From the NCBI GenBank assembly GCA_030159075.1, contig BROG01000247.1, positions 456,001 through 520,000 on the forward strand: a stretch of DNA of 64,000 nucleotides, written 5' to 3'. The translations under genes and the position numbers were made by a program. The notes below the pieces were generated by a model that was not told the origin of the DNA, did no database searches, and worked only from the letters and a program-made list of their open reading frames with translations. This stretch comes from Atrina japonica (Eukaryota; Mollusca; Bivalvia; Pterioida; Pinnidae). Shown here in pieces: positions 35,560 to 48,302 of this stretch (positions are counted from its first letter, which is position 1; every line of letters starts with the position of its first letter).

Positions 35560-36690
35560 AATAAAAGAACGGACCCAATGGGCCATAACAGTCACCTGAG
35601 TAAAACATGATACAGCCAGAATAGGCTTATCATTGGTTCCTAAAAGGAATTTTTTTTTTATAACTGTACAATAATTAGACCCTTTTTGGAACGCCTTTAC
35701 GTCCTAGAACCTTTTCATTTGCAAGTATTTTGCTTCTTTCAATTTCTCTCTATATTACTATTCAGTATAATGGGCAAAACATAAAAAAATCCACTAAAAG
35801 GGGGCAGTAACTTCCATAAGCGTCGACCAAACAATTTCTGCCCTGTTAACTTTTTGTAGATCTTTGTGTGCCAAACAATTTTGCTTCTTTCACTTTCTCT
35901 CTATTATACTTTTCAAGATCTTGACCCAAAAGTCCAGAAGATAAAAAATGTCCAGATTTGTTCCCTTTTGTTCCTAGCCCCTATTAATTCGCAAACATGC
36001 AGCTTCGCATTGGACAATTACCTGTAAAGTTTGTTTAACATTAGTCCACTGGTTCTGTGAAGAAGTCGAAAATGTCTAAAATTTGACAAAAAAACCCTGA
36101 TATTTTCGGTTTACCTAAAAAGTAGGTTTCTGCAGCCTGAGTCCATGTCCTTGAAATTTTGTCCAAAATATCCTTAGATAATACATTAAGACATTCTCAT
36201 ATATCTTTGTATACAAAAACTCAATCAGTATTTAGTTATTAAGCCATTTGTATAAAACTGTACCCAATGTTACTGAAGTGCCCCCTAGTGACTAGTTTAT
36301 GGGCACACTTTTGTTTTATTAGCAAACTTTGTAGATATTGACTGTACAATTATGCATACAACATTTGAAAGTCATCTAATCATTGGTTCATCAGAAAATT
36401 TTCAAAAATTGGTCCACTGGTTCTTAAGTCGAAAATTTCTAAAATATGACAAAAACTGATATTCCTATTTACTTAGGTGTCTGTGACCTTTGACACCATG
36501 ACCTTGAAATCCTTCAGCAGTTGTTTAGGTGTCTATGACCTTTGACCCAATGACCTTGAAATCTTGTCAAAATGATCCGTAAACATTTGCTTACTACTTT
36601 CTCATATATTTTTGTATACAAAAAGTCAATCAGTTTGGAGTTATTAAATACTCGTTACGCAGGAAATTTTTCAAAACAAATCGACAAGTA
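35560..36690 (-). repeat. Family R block
   Basis: It starts with 'ggacccaatgggccataaca' and 'gtcacctgag', then holds several diverged units. These contain 'ttgcttctttca.tttctctc' and, at 36280-36640, the reverse complement of units at 43.6 and 55.9 kb (tgccccctagtga, agcaaactttgtagatattg, tcattggttcat). No coding frame. Confidence 0.6.
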
Positions 36691-37035
36691 TTTTAGGTCG
36701 CCTGAGCGAAGTCCATGATGACCTATTGCGATCGTGTTTTGTCTGTCGGCATGCATCGTCCGTTAACTTTTTCACATTTTCAGCTTTTATTCAAGAACCA
36801 TTGGTCAACTCCAACCAAACTAGGTCACTAGCATCAATACCTCAGGGGGCATGCAAATTGTAGAATTCGGTCACTTGAGAAGAATCAATGGCTCATAATT
36901 TTTCAAAGACCCTTAAGACCCTTGCCCTATTTCATTTAAAAACTTTGTGCGAGCTCACATGCCAATACTTCCTGCCAAGTAAGGTTAAAATTGGCCCACT
37001 GGTTCCAGAAAAATAGCCGAAAATGTAAACAAGCA
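36691..37035 (-). repeat. Family R cap and adjoining unit
   Basis: 36691-36790 is the reverse complement of the cap at 1801-1895, including 'ttttaggtcgcctgagcgaa' and 'cgttaactttttcacatttt'. The following sequence has the 'tggcccactggttcc' phrase typical of the units. Confidence 0.65.
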
Positions 37036-37039
37036 ACCC

Positions 37040-37900
37040 ATTGGCATTGACGCTCACATGATTTGCAGGAGTTAATGTCTGAGTTTTTCAGAGGCTTGAG
37101 CAGCATAAGTAGCATATCAGCACATGGTAAGGACTTCTTGAGGATAATTTGTATCAAGTTAGAAGTCGAAAATGTCTCAGCCAATCAGTGACCAAGGTAG
37201 TCATCTTGGATCACCCGAAACCCCCCCCCCCCAAAAAAAAAAAACCCATTTAGTCAGGATATCATAAGAAACATGTGTACCAAGTTTGAAGTCAATTGGT
37301 TTAGTGGTTCCTAAGAGTTTGTTGAAAATATCTAAGACAATCAAAGGCCAGGACGGCCATTTTGGTTTTTTAGATCGGCCAGAAAAACAATAATTGTTCA
37401 GGGCATCATAAGTAATACAGTATATCTACCAAGTTTGAAGGCAATCGGTTCAGTGGTTATAAAGAATTTGAAAATGTCTCTGCTAATCAGACCTATGGAG
37501 GCCATCTTGGATTTTCGAAAAAAAACCAAAAAAACAACAACACTTCGTCTGGACATGATAACGAACATGTGCAGTAAGTTTGAAATAAACAGGCTCAGCA
37601 GTTGTTAGGAAAAGGTTGAAAAGTCTCATCCAATCAGAAACCAGGACGGCCATCTTGGATTTTCATATTAGCCCAAAAAACAACAACACTTAGTGACGAC
37701 ATCATAAGGAACAAGCGTACCAAGTCACTTTGTTTAGTGGTTCTTAAGAAGTAGTTGAAAATATCTTGGCCAATCAGAGGCCAGTGTGGCCATCTTGGAT
37801 TTTCGGAACGGTCCAAAAACAACATTTGGTAATCATAAGGAACATATGTACCAAGTTTGAAGTCAATTGGTTCAGTGGTTCTGAAGAAGTTAATGTTAAT
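37040..37900. repeat. ~135-bp degenerate tandem repeat, 5-6 units
   Basis: Units carry 'taccaagtttgaagtcaatt', 'ggttcagtggttct', 'ggccatcttggattttcg' and 'aaaaacaacaacactt'. A C run plus A run lies at 37221-37244. It is part of, or inserted next to, the family R block. Confidence 0.75.
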
Positions 37901-37904
37901 GTTT

Positions 37905-40870
37905 AATGCACGACAAGACCATTTACATGCCCGTGACTTGATCAAAATGGTCCTTAGATAATTCCCCAAAAACCTTCTGATATATCCTTCTATACAAAAC
38001 TTCAGTTTTCAGTTACAAATTGGGTATGTGGGTAACCGATATCGTACTCCTGCCACAAGAGTGATTAGAAGGGGAATAACTCCCAATGTATTATACACAT
38101 AATACGAAAATAGTCAGAATGCTCCGAAAAATGACTTTCGGATAATTTTATTTTACATTTATTTTGAGCAATAAAGGTTTTTTTTTTACTTCTGTCCAAC
38201 TTCAACAGACGGCCGCCATTACCGTAATGTAAAATTCCTGTAGGAGTAGTCTGAAACAAAACGGATTAATTTTTATTTGTCATGGGCATGGAAAAATTAC
38301 TCAGAATACCGGTATGTTAAAATCAAGAGGTAAGTGTCAACCATTTTTTTTTTCAATCAGTCAAAACCAATGGACACTACTAATGTGACAATTGCTATAA
38401 GCCATTTTGTACATGATGTGTGATATAGTCATTATATAAATGTATCAAAAATGGCCCGATCTAGATTCCTGCTCCCTAGATAATAAATTTCACAATTTTA
38501 GTAGAGGGTTTTGTGATCTTTCTAAAACTATAACCAATATCACTTTACATTGCACTTGTATATCCGTATGAATGTCTCTAAAAGACAAAATTGGTCTGAT
38601 CAGCGAGGTGGGGATCTTCAACATTTAAAGAAACCGAATGTTTACAATTTTGTATACACATATTACTCGGAGACAACTATTTAAATCTATCAATTTCAAA
38701 TATATCCTTGAACAATTCGGTTTGGTTAGGTAGCAAGGTGGACAGATTTATCATCAGGAAGATGGTTAGATAGACAGATAGATAAATAGATATAATACCG
38801 TTGCACTGAGTTGCCTTGCCATCCTTTTAGCTGGACCAGAATCACCGAATAATTAGAATATTATTTATAATGGTCATAAAACACGAGTACATGTATATGG
38901 TAATAATAATCCTTTTATCAGGGCTCATGAGTACAAAGAAATATCAGAATGACGCTTTTACGTACAATTGGTTGATTCAATTAGATTTCCCTGGTTATCA
39001 ATCGACACGCAATAAGGTCATTAGAAATGTTTTTATGGTATATTTCCGCACCTCTTTCTTTTCTCCCTTACTGTCGAGTCAGCCAATTGCAACATGATGT
39101 ATAATAGGCTATGAGTATCAAGGTTTTTTCACCCCGTCATCTGACGTAGCCATATTCTGGTACAGCCCTGCCCGTCTGTCCCGCTTTGGTCTATTCATAT
39201 AATATCCCCTCTCACCTCACGGAAAGCGGTGTACCATGAACATTCCGTCGATATCTTGATCACCGTCTTCTGAAGATGAATTTAGTATTGATCTAATTAA
39301 ACCCTTTGGATTTTCTGTCGTGTTGCCCCACCAAAATTCATTGGAAAGCCTTTATAATTTTATTCGATGGAATCTGGGCTTCCATAACCATCTCACTTCA
39401 AGAGAACTTTACATAATAAATACCTTGGTGGCAGCCAATTAGTAGGTCATCTATAATTTCTAGACATATTATTTCCTTGAATCCAAACATTTTCTTTTTG
39501 TTGTTCAAAATCCCCAAAAGAAATTGAAATATCACATGTTTATTCTGACGAAAACATACAGGTCTACCAAGGTAGGTGGCAAATCCGGTTTAGGTCAAAA
39601 ACCAAAACAATACGGTCTAATTTCCAAAAAAGGTAAAATATTGCCTTGCACTGACTCCATGCATTACTATTGTGATGACAAGTAGCCTGTGACCCCTGTT
39701 ATGATTTGATTAGTTGTTTTTGTAAACATGTGCCAATTTACCTTGGTAAACCTGAACCATTTGCCTAGGTTTGTGTTTACATCACGTGATCATCTCAATT
39801 GGCAAAGAGGCTAAAAAAGAGTAAGAGAATATGGTTATGAATTATTGATAAAATGACCGGGCATTTCAAAATTTTGAATACATTTCAATTTATAGAATAT
39901 AAACAAATGTCTTTCAGATGTCGACAGCGACATTATTAAATATATTATTAAGATCTGTCTCGGAATAATATCTCTCACGATTAAGTTTAAAATTAGTACA
40001 TTCTGTTAATATATGTTTAATTGTCTGTCTGGATCAACACGGTATACATTCTGTTTGCAAATAAGCCAATTGGAAAATTAATAAGTACTAATTTAGTTCA
40101 CTTTGTAAATTCGGTTTAGTGTGTAAATTACTGAAAGGGATTTTATCTTAGCTAGGGGAATTTTATTTCATGATCTTCAAATTTCGCTTTTTGTACGTTT
40201 TAGTAAAGATTCTACGATCTTAAACTTTGCTATGAAACATGCTGACGCTGCCCCTAACACTTCGGAATCAAACCACAAGAAGTCGACAGATTGGCGCCAA
40301 ATATTAAGAAAATTGTTCTCATAGCTAGTTGTTGAATTCCCGAACAGCATATAAAAGGGAATTACAACACAAATCAATTTTCTTATACTAACACTATGTA
40401 TAATGATACAAATTCGTGACAGATAACATTTCTATCGATATTATCTTCAATAACGCTTAAATACTGACTTAATAAGTCATAAAAGGAAAAGGTCAGCTAG
40501 AAACATTTACTTGCTTGGACAACATCGGAAATCTAGTTCCAATCTATTTTCCTAGTACTGACACTGCTTTATTTAAAATAAATGAGAACGTCTCAGGTTT
40601 GAATAAATATAAGCGAAGATCTCAAAATAAGTGAAAACGTCTTATCAATTCATATAGACGAATTTATTCTCTGAGCATATATCCTCATAGTACATTATAT
40701 TTTAAAATCATGTGAACAATATTTTCCGGATTGAGGAGGAAAGATTCCTATTCAGGAAATATTTTCTGTATAGAATAGCTTCACACAGGGTTATGTTTTT
40801 TTCATTATAGCAGACAATAATACAAGTGAGTACTAGTAGTTACTCTTTGACGGATTCAGCATTTTACAAA
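37905..40870. other. no recognisable feature
   Basis: AT-rich spacer. No SINE, tandem array or coding call is supported in nearly 3 kb. Confidence 0.35.
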
Positions 40871-40875
40871 TACAT

Positions 40876-41301
40876 TTAGATTAAACATGAAGGTATAATG
40901 ATATTAACACAATGCCAACTTGAAGTTGGAGTTTTGAAAATATGTTCAAGAAGGTCGTATCTGTCAAAATGACTTCCATCATTTGAGCTCGAATTTAAAG
41001 AACACGTACAAATGGTATTATACAAAGCCAGATATAGTCTAAATGTATTCCTAAATCTTTTTAGAGTAGAAAGATGACTATATCTGTTTTTGATGAGTTT
41101 GAAACAAGTATGACTAAGAAGTACCAATAGATATCCTAAACTCCCAAGTCCATTTGAGTACAAACAATTAGATATAAGAACGGTCTCAACAAAGAACAAT
41201 TGCAAATCTCCAACTGTATATGACCAAGCGTCTCCAGTTAGCATGTCACACTCCCGTCGCAAATGGTACATGGTGACTCTCGAGTTCGGTGAGAAGGTCA
41301 T
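40876..41301 (-). CDS. Unrecognised 141-codon frame, part duplicated at 51 kb
   Basis: The N-terminal ~60 codons (41115-41283) have a clear relative at 51030-51215 on the same strand. Shared DNA words are 'gaagtaccaat', 'ctcaagtccat', 'gaacaatt.c.aatc' and 'cccgtcgcaaatg'. The relative has stops and indels when read in this frame. The rest of the frame is unique here. I recognise no domain. A hydrophobic stretch follows near residues 50-68. It could be an old gene fragment or a piece of an unknown repeat. Confidence 0.3.
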   Translation of the reverse strand: MTFSPNSRVTMYHLRRECDMLTGDAWSYTVGDLQLFFVETVLISNCLYSNGLGSLGYLLVLLSHTCFKLIKNRYSHLSTLKRFRNTFRLYLALYNTICTCSLNSSSNDGSHFDRYDLLEHIFKTPTSSWHCVNIIIPSCLI

Positions 41302-41690
41302 CCGTCAGCTCCAGACCTGAATGGCGAAAGGGAGTAACTGTATATGGCCGTCTTTCAAAATACCAATATTCATGAGAAGGGGACTTCATAATTGTTTAAT
41401 AAAATCGACCATAAAACTTCCATGGTGATCCCAAGCGTTCAACAACGTATGATTAATTTATTGGCTAATCGTTTCGCGCTCAGACTGAAACATTCATATA
41501 AGGAGCATCCCCTGGTATAATGTATGAATTGTGATATGAAAACGCCATAAGCAGGTGAAGATTTACTACTCAGGAATGATTAGTTCGTGATATGGAAATA
41601 GAAATTGCCATGTTTTACATAAAGGGGGATGTGACGTAGACCGTCCTACCTAAACGACAATAGTAAATCTAGCTAAGAAGCCGATATAAT
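41300..41690. other. no recognisable feature
   Basis: Spacer. Confidence 0.5.
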
Positions 41691-41805
41691 GCTGCGATAT
41701 TACTTAAGTATAAAAGGTATCAGCTGGTACGTCTATATACACTCTCGGAGGCTCGAACGGTTCGTCAGCAATGCTAACAACTCAGTGGTTTCAAATATGA
41801 ATCTT
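41691..41805 (+). repeat. P repeat with TATA-like box, copy 1
   Basis: 'agtataaaaggtatcagctg' is followed by 'ctctcggaggctcgaacgg', 'cagcaatgctaacaac' and 'caaatat'. The same order, diverged, is seen at 48455-48575, and partly at 48815-48870. The TATAAAAG box followed by a conserved ~100 bp looks promoter- or LTR-like, but no open frame follows. Confidence 0.5.
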
Positions 41806-41924
41806 CTTTGTTTCGATGTAACAGTCGTGATTAGTAAATTAGCAATCGCTAATTAAGGTTGTCTGAATCATGTAATTTCATCATTCCTGACTAATTTTAT
41901 ATCATGTAAATCGGGAGAGTCATC

Positions 41925-42133
41925 GAGGCTCCGCGGTAGAGTGCTCGATTCGCAACTGAATGGTCGCGGGTTCGAGTCACGGCTTTTCCTGTTCTTCGCA
42001 TGACACTAAAAACCTAGGTCCCATGTCTCAGTAGGCATAGGCCATAATTTGAAGCCCTTCACCGGCATTTGGTGACCTCTTCATATGAGTGAAAGATTCT
42101 TGAATGGGAAGTTAAACACCAATACAAGTATGA
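41925..42133 (+). mobile_element. SINE3-type SINE with a different tRNA head
   Basis: The head has 'ccgcggtagagtg' and B box 'gggttcgagtcac'. The body 'gaagcccttcaccggcattt' and 'catatgagtgaaagattctt' matches the SINE3 3' part at 10811 and 54133. Possible duplication of AATCGG.AGA flanks it (near 41909 and 42132). Confidence 0.82.
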
Positions 42134-42139
42134 ATCGGA

Positions 42140-42620
42140 GAACATCTCACGATGTTGCTTGTTTGCGAGTCTTGGTGATCATTGGCCTTTAAAGTAAAAT
42201 ATGAGAGCCAAGAAAAGAACCTTGCTGTACAACCGTAGTCAAATATTTAAAGAATAAAGCAATATTTTCATATATAAGTTTACTGGCGGTTGGTCAGACA
42301 ACTTGAAAATTAGGTTAGGAGTCCCTTTCTATTCCGTACTGCTAGAATGATAGTCCTGTATGCCATATTTTGTCGAATGACTTGGAGTGGTTTCAACACA
42401 CCGCACAAATATTGATCTAATCTATAGCAAAAAACATCTTGTGAAAGAGTTATCAAGTTGGTACACTGTTGATAAGCCTGGCAAAAATCCAGGAATTTCT
42501 CTTAGACTTTTAAAACACAACTTAATAACAAAACAGGCCTGTAGTTTAATGAAAGTTGGCAGTCACTTTTCTCTTTCTGTGAGCTTTTTCCCCATTTAAC
42601 AGGAAATGAACATCCAAGAT
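42140..42620. other. no recognisable feature
   Basis: A 70-codon frame lies here but has no supporting signal. Confidence 0.4.
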
Positions 42621-42624
42621 TTGA

Positions 42625-42722
42625 ATATAAAATCTCAGATACCAAAGTATAAATCTTCAGGATGTTAAGGACACATATACAAATTTAGTGGACATTCAGA
42701 GGTGGGATCAGGTGCCATGGAC
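42625..42722 (-). mobile_element. 3' fragment of the YIDD reverse-transcriptase element
   Basis: It matches 60738-60850 in the same orientation: 'atctcagata.caaagtata' and 'gaggtgggatcaggtgccat'. That sequence is the region beyond the RT stop in the 61-kb copy, so this is an isolated 3' end. Confidence 0.72.
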
Positions 42723-42724
42723 AG

Positions 42725-43345
42725 TGTCCACACGTAAAACCGGGAGTAAATCGCGTAGTTTCATTACAAAACACGCACAAAATCAAAACACAGTACGTGC
42801 ATTCATGCGTAGTGATTAGTGGATGCCTATCATATTATCATTTACCGTATATTGTCTTTAAGATGGTAACACTACAGCAACTTCTGTTCCCTTTGTCCTG
42901 TCCTTTTTTGTAAACAGTGTCATTGATTATAAAACTATCAAATCTCAACATTGCGTGTATTTATGTGTATAACACCTTTTCCAAGACCTTCAAAACCTCA
43001 ACGACTACCGCATGATTCTTCTCGATTGAAAGTCACGTTCTAATGAACACAGCTTGTAGCGTCCTGACTGAAGACTTCAACTTCACAGCGGGTGCCAAGA
43101 TAAAGGAATGATTTGAAACCATTAATTATTTTGATTATGCAATTTTTGACACAGTATCTAAATACTCTTGAATCCCAATGCTATCATAATATAAACGTCC
43201 ATTTCATGTAGTTGTCAATAGATGTTGAACACAGTACATTATCCACACATGGTGCCACAATCAGATCCACAGACACGTATGTCTATTAAGGGGTTCGAGA
43301 TAAGTACAATAAAACCAGTTTTTTGTGAAACCCTTATTTGTATGA
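42725..43345. other. no recognisable feature
   Basis: Spacer. Confidence 0.45.
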
Positions 43346-43349
43346 TTGT

Positions 43350-44640
43350 ACAATTGTTGACAAAATTTTAAGCTTTGCTCATGGTGATCTATTGCAATCA
43401 TGTTTTGTCCGTCGTTAACTTTTCACATTTTCAACTTCTTCTCAAGAACTACTGGTCACACTTGGCATGTAGCATCCCCATGTAAAGCCTCACAAAGTTT
43501 GCAAAGGAAAAGGAGCTCATAGGGGCCCCAAAATGGATAAAAACATGGTACATCTTCTCTCTTCTAAAAAATCTTCTCATGAACAAATGATCAGATGACT
43601 TTCAAATTTTGTATGCATGATTGTACAGTCAATATCTACAAAGTAGCGAATGAAAACAAAATCTGTCCATAAACGAGCCACTAAGGGGGGGGGGCGCTTC
43701 AGTAACGCAGGGTACAATTGTATTGCAAATTGTTTAATAACTCAAAACTGATCGACTTTTTCTATACAAAGATACATGAAAAAGTTGTTAGGAATTATCT
43801 AAGGATCATTTTGACAAAATTTCCCAAGGTCATGGGGTCAAGGTCACAGGAACCTAGGTAAACGGAAATTATTTTTTTTTAATTTTTGGACATTTTCGAC
43901 TACTTCTCCAGGACCATTGGGCCAATCTGAACCAAACTTGACAGGAAGTATAACCATGTAAAGCCGGAAAATGTTTGTGGATGAAAAGGGGCTAGGACCA
44001 AATATGGTTGCCACGGCTAAATATAGAATAAATGAGTCAGCAGATATTTTTTTTAACCCATGTATCTCCAAATTTATTAAGCTAGAAAAAACCGTTACCT
44101 AAAAATGATCGACTTGCAAAAATCTACCAACATTTTATTTTGGTTTCAATTGCCGGATCGACTCTTATGTGAGTTATTTTCCCTTTTTGTTGAATTTACC
44201 TTATCTTGATATGTATGATAGACAGAGAGAAAGTGAAAGAAGCAGATATCTACAAAAAGTCAGTAAGGTCGAAATTGTCAGGTCGCCCCTTATAGGAGTT
44301 ATTTCCCCTTTTAAGTGAATTTTCATGTTTTGGACTGTTTTTTGACATTATCTTGAAATGTATGACATATAGAGAGAAAAGGAAGGAGCAAGAATGTTCA
44401 GCATGCAAAGATCTACAAAATAGTCAATAGGGCCGAAATTGTCAGGTCACTCCGTATGGAGGTATTTCCCCTCTTAAGTGGATTTTTCATGTTTTGGGCT
44501 GTTTTTGACATTACCTTGAAATGTATGAGAGATAGAATGTTCAGCACGCAAAGATCTACAAAAAGTCAACAGGGCCGAAATTACGGGGTCGACCCTTATG
44601 GGAGTTATTTACCTTTTTAGTGGATTTCTCATAATTTTTA
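43350..44640 (+). repeat. Family R block
   Basis: A cap-like stretch at 43375-43440 is followed by a unit (43555-43860) closely matching 55880-56160: 'cttctcatgaac', 'tttgtatgcatgattgtaca', 'gcgcttcagtaac', 'gatcattttgacaaaattt'. Then come three ~150-bp units at 44150-44640 with 'gtcgaaattgtcaggtcg' and 'ggagttatttcccc'. Confidence 0.7.
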
Positions 44641-44886
44641 TTAAAACCAAAGTTTATATATACATGTGTGTTGGTTTTCATGATGTTAAGCTAGCTATAT
44701 ATAGCTATAGCCTGACATGCTGTTTTTTAAAACCATTATTTTTTTCAATTAGTTATAATGACATCTTGCCCAACTTGCTGCAGCAGGGCTATAACATATT
44801 TTTCTTCAAACCAAGGTTTTTTGTGATATTAGGTTTCACACATTAGTTATCATGACCACCACCTAGCTATAACCTGACCATTCAGT

Positions 44887-45132
44887 ATTCTATGGGGTGC
44901 TATTTCAGTACATATTTATAATTTCTTGACATCAGATATTTTGATAGAAAAAAATTCTTAATATTAGAAATACATTTCTTGATATCACAAAATACACTTT
45001 TATCAAAAAACAAAATTTTGGTATTAAAAAATATTTTCTGATATAAAATAAATTCCATTATTTCATATCAAAAATGAATTTTGATATCATAATATAACGA
45101 ATAAAAACTTAAAACAGCACACCATAGTATTG
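44887..45132. mobile_element. TIR element inside a direct repeat
   Basis: The left end 'attctatggggtgctatttc' and the reversed right end 'atactatggtgtgctgtttt' match. The interior is AT-rich with repeated 'gatatca' words. The sequences on both sides (44650-44880 and 45133-45330) share 'ttggttttcatg', 'agctatag.ctgacatgc' and 'ctgctgcag', so it sits between two copies of a direct repeat. Confidence 0.6.
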
Positions 45133-45362
45133 ATATATTGGTTTTCATGTTGTCTGCCTAGCTATAGTCTGACATGCACCTGCTGCTGCAGATATATCCT
45201 CTTAAACTTTGTTATAAATATCATATTCGTGTAACTTATTATTATTAAAACCAATTTTTCATTATTGTTTTTTTCTTGGCACACTACTATACGACAAAGC
45301 CTGACATGCTATTTAAGCTAGATATTTAAATATTTTTCTTACTTCCAAAGATTTGTTATATT

Positions 45363-45594
45363 ATAAAGCTAGTAATGTCCTTTGGTTTGACATTTAGATA
45401 TATCGACGACGTTTTGTCAATTAATTATGACAATTTTCATACATATGTCAATGCGATATATCCTAGCGAACTAGAAATTAAAGATACAGCAGAGTCAAGC
45501 ACACACGCTTCATACTTAGACATTTTACTTAATATAGACACAGACGGGAAATTGGCAACTAAGCTATAAGACAAACGCGACGATTTCGGCTTTG
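45363..45594 (+). pseudogene. YIDD reverse-transcriptase fragment, copy 1
   Basis: It starts near the catalytic box: LTFRYIDDVLSINYDNFH, then IYPSELEIKDTAESS, ASYLDILLNIDTDGKL. A stop at the position of Y in LYDKRDDF is followed by loss of homology. Only ~75 residues of an RT normally several hundred residues long remain. The family is close to the copies at 59.5 and 61.2 kb. It is probably Penelope-like or a related retroelement. I cannot settle the class. Confidence 0.75.
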
Positions 45595-45599
45595 CTACC

Positions 45600-46490
45600 T
45601 ACAATGACAAATATTAATAAATAAATAAATCACACTATTACAAAAACCATTTGTTTTTAATATGGCAATACTTTTCACGATGCCATATCAAAACTCATCA
45701 TGATCTCAGTAAAAATACCAGCTAAATGCAAGAACAGTAACTCTTGCTTCCCATTGCATGGATTGATGTCTGTATGTATAAAAGAACAAAATGTTATGGT
45801 TGTGTACATGTAAAGATACTACCCAACACAAAACATTTATACTATAACATACATAATATTGCTAACATGCATGTACATTTGTATGCTTTCAGCTCGCCTA
45901 TTATACCTGTATGATAAAGGTGTATATTATACCCCCGCAACAAAGTGGAGAAGGGATAAAACTGAAATCAGCGTGTGTGTCTGTCTGAAGACACAATTGT
46001 GTTCAGAAGTTCAGCTTTGACAATTTGCAATAAAAATTGAAATGAACTTTTATTTTTATGAATTAGATATAAGTTTGTCTGATGAAAAGTGTTTTTGTGC
46101 CCTTGGGGACCTATAAGGCAGCCAAAGGTAACATCTTCTAAAATGACTTCAGGTCTTCTTTTCAAACCAGTGAGTGGATTGAAACGAAACTGTGCAGGTA
46201 TAATAAATATTGCCGGCCACTTCAAGCATGCAAACAAAAAGGGTGTGACCCCATAGAACAAAGGGAAGGAGTAAATCTGACAAAACTTAAAATAATTATC
46301 TCATCAACAAACAGTCTGATTGACTTTATATTTGATATTAAAGGTCTAATGAGCAGGGTGTACAAAGTTTGCAAACAAAAAATAAGTTTTGTCATTAATG
46401 ACCAAAGCAAAAAATGCTGATATCGTAAAAAAATTCAACATGGACTGATTTCAAACTCAGGTGACGTCAAAGCCCTTTGGCCCTCTTGTG
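45600..46490. other. no recognisable feature
   Basis: Minus-strand frames of 97 and 62 codons overlap here but show no motif I recognise. Confidence 0.4.
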
Positions 46491-46544
46491 TTTTTTTTTT
46501 TTTTTTTTTTTTTTTTGTTCGTTTGTTCTTTTTTTTTTTTTTTT
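46490..46544. repeat. T-rich tract
   Basis: Two long T runs separated by 'gttcgtttgttc'. In minus-strand terms this is the A-rich 3' tail of the SINE2 that follows. Confidence 0.85.
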
Positions 46545-46858
46545 TGTTTGATTGTTGTTTTACGTCCCGTCAAAATGTTTTCACTTTTATTGAGACATCG
46601 TCAGCTTTAGGTGAAATCCTATAAATTTTGGCTTGTGCTATGGACTGAGGCCATTGCAGTGAGGGTTCTTTAACGTGTCACATCGACACGTGACCCCGGT
46701 TTTCAGTCTCATCAGATAGACTCGTTACTCGTATGTTGAGTGACTGACGTAAGGACAACCATTACCATATCTAAAGTCTTGGTGTGACCCTGTCCTGGAA
46801 TATAATCCTTGACCTTCCGCTTGCAAATCGAACGCTATCACACTAGACCACAGTAAGC
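46545..46858 (-). mobile_element. SINE2, full length
   Basis: This copy shows the whole layout. On the minus strand the tRNA-like head is at 46780-46858 (A box 'tggtctagtgtgatagcg', degraded B box). Then the body 'cacgttaaagaaccctcact' and 'caagccaaaatttatagg', a 3' part with 'gacgtaaaacaac', and an A-rich tail. The central 'ttctttaacgtg' block is the one shared with SINE3. Confidence 0.82.
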
Positions 46859-46859
46859 T

Positions 46860-48080
46860 TTCAGCGTTTTCCTTATAGCTCTAAAGCAATGTGAAGTCTC
46901 AGCGATGGCATTTATTTTTCAAATTGTCTATACAATACCAAGCCACTCTAGTTCAACCCAATTGATTTAAACCCGTTAACTTATTTTTTCAGACACGGAA
47001 TATGCAATCGACATATGGAAGTGACCTCTAGGTCTTTTGCGTATCTTCCGCTAAGTACTGGAGATCTTGGCCTATTACAAATTCGTCAATTACAGTCTCG
47101 GCCATATCATAATCGGCAATATATCACTACTTATTTTCAATAATAATGCCGTGTTGTATTTTAAAAGTAAATATGCAACCAGAGATATATCTTGATACAA
47201 CACATGACAGACTTACATACTTCCAAATGTGTTATGAACTGAAAGTGTGAGACCGAGATCTCCCTGAAAATGCCTGTTCAAATATTGACTGACACTGAAG
47301 CAATGTCGAAAACCTACCTTAAAAGCATAGACGAGCTTAGATTATAAACTTCTTTGTAAAATTGCTAGTCTCAAAGTCGATAGACAGAGCAGTCAGAATT
47401 AATTGGTTCCCGTTTCTATTATAAAGTAAATTATTAAGATCTATTGAAATCGGCTGTTGTACTTCCATACTCGTCTTTTAAATGCACACATATATACCGC
47501 TTTCTGACCTCACCTCAACCACATAATTGTCAAGACATTAAATATTATCCAAAGTAGAAATGGACGAATGTATAGTGTTGGAGTTACTCAAGTGGATTCC
47601 AGATTAATATAATGGGAATGACAATTTCGTGTTAAATTTTTAAAATTTGACTTTTTTTTACTGAGATAAACAATAAAATTGTCGAAAACAACATATCGTT
47701 TGGTATTCATAATCACAGTCTGAATGAGCGGACCACTGTAAATTATGATAAACATTTCTGTTGCTTTTGATGTCATATTTAATTCCCTGTAACATTTTCA
47801 ATTTGTTTATCCTTTCCATTTGTCACTCAAAATGGATTTTCAAATTTACAATTTCACGTGTTTTCCTCACATCACTCTTTGATCATTGTTGTTTTTCTTT
47901 TTAAATGGTGGAATGATTATATCAATACGTTTGCAACATCAATAATTTCACCAAAAATCCACAAGGCTACAGATTTGTTGTCTGATTGTCGATCATACCG
48001 TCAGACATTAGAAACAAATGTCACAACACGTGCATGACTAATACCTGTCAATGATCCATACATCATATGATAATTTTAGT
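46860..48080. other. no recognisable feature
   Basis: Spacer. Confidence 0.4.
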
Positions 48081-48084
48081 CACT

Positions 48085-48300
48085 ACAACATGGATCTCAA
48101 ATTGTTGGGAACTAGGTGCTTCATTTCTTATTTCTGTGCAATCAATAACAACTCTACATCTCAGTTGTTGGGAATTAAGTGTTTCAGTTCTTCTTTCGGT
48201 GCATCTCAATTGCAATTGCAGGGAACTAGGTGTTTTAGTTCTTATTTCTGTGCAATCAACTCTACGTCTCAATTGTTGGGAACTTCAACAGTCGAACTCC
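48085..48300. repeat. ~63-bp degenerate tandem repeat
   Basis: At least three units contain 'tgttgggaactaggtg', 'ttc.gttcttatttctgtgc' and 'aatcaa...ctc'. Two more units lie at 48880-49035. Open frames on both strands come from the repeat. Confidence 0.8.
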
Positions 48301-48302
48301 AA

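Noticed and set aside
39552..39795. Possible TIR element (accaaggta...taccttggt with ggcaaat/atttgcc)
   Set aside because: Similarity of the ends is short and order is not fully mirrored. No second copy was seen.
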